A stretch of 9,660 bases of DNA from Oscillospiraceae bacterium (GTDB taxonomy: Bacteria > Bacillota > Clostridia > Oscillospirales > Oscillospiraceae): assembly GCA_024404735.1 (NCBI GenBank), contig JAKSPP010000054.1:1-9660 (forward strand), written 5' to 3'. Made by a program: the position numbers and the translations under genes. Numbering within the stretch: the stretch's first letter is position 1; every line of letters begins with the position of its first letter. The notes beneath the pieces were generated by a model. The model was not told the DNA's origin, searched no databases, and saw nothing but the letters and a program-made list of their open reading frames with translations. Shown in pieces: positions 6,770 through 9,660 of the stretch.

Positions 6770-7042
6770 ATGCCCAACATTAAGTCTGCTGCAAAGAGAG
6801 ATCAGCTTGCAAAGGCCCGTAATGCAAAGAACAAGGCCGAGAAGACCGCAATGAAGACCGTCATCAAGAAGTTTGACGCTGCTATCGTAGAAGGCGACAA
6901 GGAGAAGGCACTCGGCGCATTCAAGAACGCTGTCAGCGCTATCGACAAGGCTGCCGGCAAGAACCTTATCCACAAGAACAACGCCGCTAACAAGAAGTCC
7001 AAGATGGCAAATAGGCTCAATTCCATGGAGACCGCTGAGTAA
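6770..7042 (+). CDS. rpsT: 30S ribosomal protein S20
   Basis: A small basic primary-binding protein of the 30S subunit that contacts the 5' domain of 16S rRNA. It has 90 residues, the usual length, and is rich in Lys and Ala. It opens with MPNIKSAAKRDQLAKARNAK, the typical S20 start, and contains NLIHKNNAANKKSKMANRLN, the conserved C-terminal segment. The protein is predicted to be almost entirely helical. The ATG follows a very good AAGAAGGAGG site. Codon choice is strongly biased (Lys is mostly AAG), as expected for a highly expressed gene. It stands alone between its own promoter and terminator, divergent from feoB. Confidence 0.97.
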   Translation: MPNIKSAAKRDQLAKARNAKNKAEKTAMKTVIKKFDAAIVEGDKEKALGAFKNAVSAIDKAAGKNLIHKNNAANKKSKMANRLNSMETAE

Positions 7043-7076
7043 GTCACGTTGCTCCGCAGGTTTTTTTGAATAATAA

Positions 7077-7127
7077 AAGCAGGCATTTTTCGGCATCTCA
7101 CCCCGAAGAAGGCCTGCTTGCCTTTTT
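7077..7127 (+). terminator. Intrinsic terminator of rpsT
   Basis: The outer stem AAGCAGGC (7077-7084) pairs with GCCTGCTT (7112-7119). An inner stem TTCGG (7089-7093) pairs with CCGAA (7103-7107). The downstream T run is at 7123-7127. A T-run at 7061-7067 comes earlier but has no stem of its own. Confidence 0.78.
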
Positions 7128-7194
7128 AAATCGGATAAGGGCTTTTATTTTCATTTTTGCCTTTTTTGCATAAATAATCACCCATAAAATTTCC

Positions 7195-7223
7195 TTGCCA
7201 ATAATATGGGAATATGATAGAAT
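7195..7223 (+). promoter_or_regulatory. Promoter of the URO-D-family methyltransferase
   Basis: TTGCCA (7195-7200), a 17-base spacer, and TAGAAT (7218-7223) with TGA before it (extended -10). The start is expected near 7230, leaving a leader of about 55 bases. That leader includes a weak A/T-only hairpin (AAAAAC 7244-7249 with GTTTTT 7254-7259). Confidence 0.65.
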
Positions 7224-7270
7224 GACTGTGTCTGTAAAAAAGGAAAAACGAATGTTTTTGTAATATAATG

Positions 7271-7276
7271 AAGGAG
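7271..7276 (+). promoter_or_regulatory. Ribosome binding site that sets the methyltransferase start
   Basis: AAGGAG lies 9 bases before the ATG at 7286. The in-frame ATG at 7268 directly precedes this site and has no ribosome site of its own, so the start at 7286, giving MLSPRDN, is preferred. Confidence 0.8.
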
Positions 7277-7285
7277 TATGGTATT

Positions 7286-8314
7286 ATGCTTAGCCCAAGA
7301 GATAATTTGCTCGAGACCCTGAAAATCGATGGCAAGCCCGACAGACTTGTCAATATGTGGGAGCCCTTTGAGCTCGTTCCCGATCCCTGCATGATGTTTG
7401 ATATGGGCGGTCCCCGCGAGAGAGGCAAGGACAGCCGTGACGCATGGGGAACACTCATCATCTGGCCCGAGGACAGCCCCGGAGGAATGCCCCATGTAAC
7501 CGATACAGAAAAGGTCTGCCCCGAGATTACCGAGTGGAGAGACTATGTTAAGGTTCCCGATATTGCCGCAGGCGTAAAGGATAACCCCATGTGGGAAATG
7601 TGCAGAAAAGAGCGCGACAGAATCCACGCAGAGGGCAAGCTTTATATGAATATTGCTCCCACCGGAGTATATGAGCGCCTCCACTTCCTTATGGGCTTTG
7701 AGGATATGCTTGTCAACTACCTTCTTGAGCCCGAAGCAATGCAGGAGCTCTGCGAGGTAATCGGTGACTACCGTGCCGAGTACTTCCGTCTTCTTTGCGA
7801 AAACTGCAAGCCCGATATTGTCCTTTCCCATGATGACTGGGGCTCCAAGCATGCCCTTTTCGTATCTCCCGAGACCTGGCGCGAGTTTATCAAGCCCCAG
7901 TACGAGAAGTGCTATAAGGTTCTCAAGGATAACGGCGTAATCATTATGCATCACTCCGACTCCTTCTGTGAGCCCATTATCAGAGATATGGTAGATGTCG
8001 GTATCGATATCTGGCAGGGCGCTATCCCCGAGAATGATATCGTTCGTCTGTCTGCAGAGGCAAAGGGCGAAATCACAATGATGGGCGGATGTGATATGTC
8101 CATTCTTGACCTTGCCGATTCCACCGAGGAGGTTATCAGAAAGGAGACCCGCCGCTGCTGCGAGGATTACGGCAAGCTCGGTCACTTCATTCCCTCCTTT
8201 ACCTACGGCGGTCCCGGAGATGTTATTTACAAGCACGTCGACCCCATTATGTACGACGAGATTGCAAAGTACAATCAGGAGACCTACGGTATTTCCACCA
8301 ATCCCCGGAAATAA
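7286..8314 (+). CDS. Uroporphyrinogen-decarboxylase-family protein, probable corrinoid-linked methyltransferase
   Basis: A 342-residue cytoplasmic TIM-barrel protein of the URO-D superfamily. It looks most like the clostridial group annotated as veratrol:corrinoid protein methyltransferases (MLSPRDNLLETL start, then KPDRLVN at 17-23). It lacks the N-terminal RQAGR signature of true HemE, so haem synthesis is unlikely. Likely active-site stretches are SHDDWGSKHA (181-190), IMHHSDSFCEP (220-230) and MMGGCDM (265-271). MtaA-type enzymes use His-x-Cys plus a distant Cys to bind zinc. Here the first motif reads H223-S-D225 and the distant position falls near H300 (GHFIPS), so the ligand set appears changed. 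No corrinoid protein or activase gene adjoins it. Codon use is strongly biased like rpsT. A ferredoxin-type aldo/keto reductase follows on the same strand. The family is sure; the methyl donor is unknown. Confidence 0.85.
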   Translation: MLSPRDNLLETLKIDGKPDRLVNMWEPFELVPDPCMMFDMGGPRERGKDSRDAWGTLIIWPEDSPGGMPHVTDTEKVCPEITEWRDYVKVPDIAAGVKDNPMWEMCRKERDRIHAEGKLYMNIAPTGVYERLHFLMGFEDMLVNYLLEPEAMQELCEVIGDYRAEYFRLLCENCKPDIVLSHDDWGSKHALFVSPETWREFIKPQYEKCYKVLKDNGVIIMHHSDSFCEPIIRDMVDVGIDIWQGAIPENDIVRLSAEAKGEITMMGGCDMSILDLADSTEEVIRKETRRCCEDYGKLGHFIPSFTYGGPGDVIYKHVDPIMYDEIAKYNQETYGISTNPRK

Positions 8315-8341
8315 TAAAGGCAATATACTCTAAAATAATAT

Positions 8342-8382
8342 CGGGTATTTTTCGGGCTATGCCCCGGAAAATACCCGTTTTT
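8342..8382 (+). terminator. Terminator-like hairpin between methyltransferase and aldo/keto reductase
   Basis: CGGGTATTTT (8342-8351) pairs with AAAATACCCG (8368-8377). The stem continues through a T:G wobble and CGGG/CCCG pairs to about 15 bp, leaving loop 8357-8362. TTTTT (8378-8382) follows. The next gene's ribosome site begins only a few bases later, so it may end the upstream transcript or attenuate read-through into the reductase. Confidence 0.75.
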
Positions 8383-8398
8383 GGTAGGAGAAGCAAAT

Positions 8399-9580
8399 AT
8401 GATTTACAGAAAAGATAAGCTGGGAAACGATATATCCCTCCTTGGATACGGCTGTATGCGCTTTACAAGAAAGGGTGCGGCCTTTGATTATGAAAAAGCG
8501 GAAAAGGAAGTCCTTCTTGCAATTGAGGGCGGAGTTAATTATTTCGATACGGCATATCTTTACCTCGGAAGTGAGGAGCTCCTCGGAAAAATTCTTGCCG
8601 AAAACAAGCTGAGAGAGAAGGTTAAAATCGCCACTAAATTGCCCCAGTATCTTATAAGAACCTCAGAGGCCATTGACAAAACCTTCCGTGAGGAGCTTTC
8701 AAGGCTGAAGACAGATTATGTGGATTTTTACCTTATGCATATGATGACGGATATCCGCGAATGGGAAAAGCTCAAGGCCCTGGGCATTGAGGAATGGATT
8801 GCCGCCCGTAAAGCAGAGGGAAGCATCAGGCAGATAGGCTTTTCCTTCCACGGAAATACAGAAGAGTTTTTGCCTATTCTCGATGCGTATCCCTGGGATT
8901 TCTGCCAGATTCAGTATAACTACCTTGACGAAAACAGTCAGGCGGGAAGAAGAGGCCTTAAGGCCGCAGGCGAGAGGGGAATTCCCGTTGTAATTATGGA
9001 GCCTCTTCGCGGAGGAAAGCTTGTAAATATGCTGCCGAAAGAGGCAAAAGAGGTAATCGCCGAAAACAAGCGCGGCTACACCGCAGCGGAATGGAGCTTC
9101 CGCTGGCTTTATGACCAGCCGGAGATAATGTGTGTGCTGTCCGGTATGAACTCCGAGGAGATGGTAAGGGAGAATATAAAAATTGCCTCAGATGCTGCAG
9201 AGGGAAGCTTTACGGACGAGGACAGGGTGGCAATAGATAAAATTCGCTCGGCAATAAAGCTTCACGAAAAGGTCGGCTGCACAGGCTGCCGTTACTGCAT
9301 GCCCTGCCCCGCCGGCGTTGATATTCCCCAGATGTTCTATTATTATAATCTTGCGGGAATTGAGAAGCTTTCAAAGGCAAGAAAAGAAGTTGCCATGGTA
9401 ATGGGCGTTAAGGTAAATCCCGGATTTGCGGATAAATGCATAAAATGCGGCAAATGTGAGCAGCACTGCCCACAGCACATAAATATAAGGGAGATGCTCG
9501 GGAAGGCCGAAAAGGAGCTTCGCCCGCCCCTCTATCGTTTTGGTACAAATGTACTCAGAAGGATTATGCTGCCAAAATAA
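8399..9580 (+). CDS. Aldo/keto reductase with C-terminal 4Fe-4S ferredoxin domain
   Basis: A 393-residue cytoplasmic redox enzyme. The aldo/keto reductase barrel covers about 1-285 and keeps the catalytic tetrad D50, Y55, K80 and H114 (NYFDTAYLY, KIATKLP, YLMH). NAD(P)H binding is expected from the barrel's C-terminal half (around EPLRGGKL 201-208 and VLSGM 246-250). The C-terminal ferredoxin part has C294, C297, C300, C303 (CTGCRYCMPCP) and C347, C350, C353, C357 (CIKCGKCEQHCP), enough for two [4Fe-4S] clusters. Together they suggest electron flow between NAD(P)H and an iron-sulfur partner, a known fusion type in anaerobes. The ATG at 8399 has AGGAG (8386-8390) 8 bases upstream. An in-frame TTG at 8381 would lie in the terminator T run and was not used. 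No separate promoter is clear, so expression may rely on read-through. The substrate is unknown. Confidence 0.92.
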   Translation: MIYRKDKLGNDISLLGYGCMRFTRKGAAFDYEKAEKEVLLAIEGGVNYFDTAYLYLGSEELLGKILAENKLREKVKIATKLPQYLIRTSEAIDKTFREELSRLKTDYVDFYLMHMMTDIREWEKLKALGIEEWIAARKAEGSIRQIGFSFHGNTEEFLPILDAYPWDFCQIQYNYLDENSQAGRRGLKAAGERGIPVVIMEPLRGGKLVNMLPKEAKEVIAENKRGYTAAEWSFRWLYDQPEIMCVLSGMNSEEMVRENIKIASDAAEGSFTDEDRVAIDKIRSAIKLHEKVGCTGCRYCMPCPAGVDIPQMFYYYNLAGIEKLSKARKEVAMVMGVKVNPGFADKCIKCGKCEQHCPQHINIREMLGKAEKELRPPLYRFGTNVLRRIMLPK

Positions 9581-9606
9581 TCAGTAATAATATAAAAAAA
9601 CAGGGA

Positions 9607-9650
9607 GGGAGTGTTGCAAAATGAGAAATTTTGCAGGACTCCCTTTTTTT
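9607..9650 (+). terminator. Intrinsic terminator of the aldo/keto reductase
   Basis: The lower stem GGGAGT (9607-9612) pairs with ACTCCC (9638-9643), and the upper stem TGCAAAAT (9615-9622) pairs with ATTTTGCA (9628-9635). They are separated by a 2x2 internal mismatch and capped by a 5-base loop. A run of seven Ts (9644-9650) follows. Confidence 0.9.
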
Positions 9651-9660
9651 GACGAAAAAA

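Noticed and set aside
7061..7067. T-run after rpsT as a first terminator
   Set aside because: No stable stem directly precedes it; the hairpin at 7077-7119 is a better terminator.
6614..7096. - strand open frame across rpsT and its promoter
   Set aside because: It is antisense to S20 and covers mapped-looking promoter and A/T-rich sequence, so it is not a credible gene.
7244..7259. Inverted repeat AAAAAC / GTTTTT in the methyltransferase leader as a riboswitch or operator
   Set aside because: It is only six mostly A:T pairs with a four-base loop, too weak to support a regulatory claim.
7178..8323. A 381-codon open frame on the - strand that covers the whole methyltransferase gene
   Set aside because: It is antisense to a gene with clear family motifs, its product looks like no known family, and it arises from the strongly biased codons of the + strand gene.
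1..9660. CRISPR array, tRNA, transposase, phage or toxin-antitoxin genes
   Set aside because: No spaced direct repeats, cloverleaf sequences or relevant protein motifs were seen on either strand.

Overview
The window looks like a chromosomal piece from an anaerobic Firmicute of the class Clostridia, probably a gut Oscillospiraceae/Ruminococcaceae-type organism. That placement is inferred from strong AGGAGG-type ribosome sites, a moderate GC content, indolepyruvate:ferredoxin oxidoreductase, a FeoA-FeoB fusion with its small cysteine-rich partner, a URO-D-family methyltransferase of the kind common in clostridia, and an aldo/keto reductase carrying ferredoxin clusters. No mobile element, tRNA, rRNA, CRISPR array or phage gene was seen.

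Layout: (1) bases 1-2745, + strand: the 3' end of serC, then iorA and iorB, packed as one probable transcription unit that ends in a strong hairpin at 2759-2797. (2) bases 2807-6511, - strand: an iron-uptake operon read right to left, made of a fused feoA-feoB gene, a 60-residue FeoB-associated cysteine-rich membrane protein that starts by a GTGA overlap, and an iron-dependent alcohol dehydrogenase that overlaps the small gene by 8 bases. Its promoter is a perfect TTGACA-N17-TATAAT, with a GTTAG-N6-CTAAC palindrome just downstream that could be a DtxR/IdeR-type iron-repressor site. (3) bases 6512-6769: a divergent promoter region, very A+T rich in the middle, that also drives rpsT. (4) bases 6770-7127: rpsT (ribosomal protein S20) and its terminator. 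(5) bases 7195-9650, + strand: a URO-D/MtaA-like methyltransferase with its own promoter, a terminator-like hairpin, an aldo/keto reductase with two [4Fe-4S] motifs, and a final terminator.

How the genes fit together: iorAB oxidises aryl pyruvates made by transamination of aromatic amino acids and reduces ferredoxin. The feo operon brings in Fe(II) and includes an enzyme that itself needs Fe(II). The methyltransferase and the ferredoxin-type reductase could form a small pathway, but no corrinoid protein is present to prove it. All intergenic stretches are shorter than 300 bases and each is described by its promoter or terminator entries. I see no clearly new biological system. The most useful leads are the iron-operon control region with its embedded alcohol dehydrogenase, and the orphan methyltransferase with altered metal-ligand motifs.
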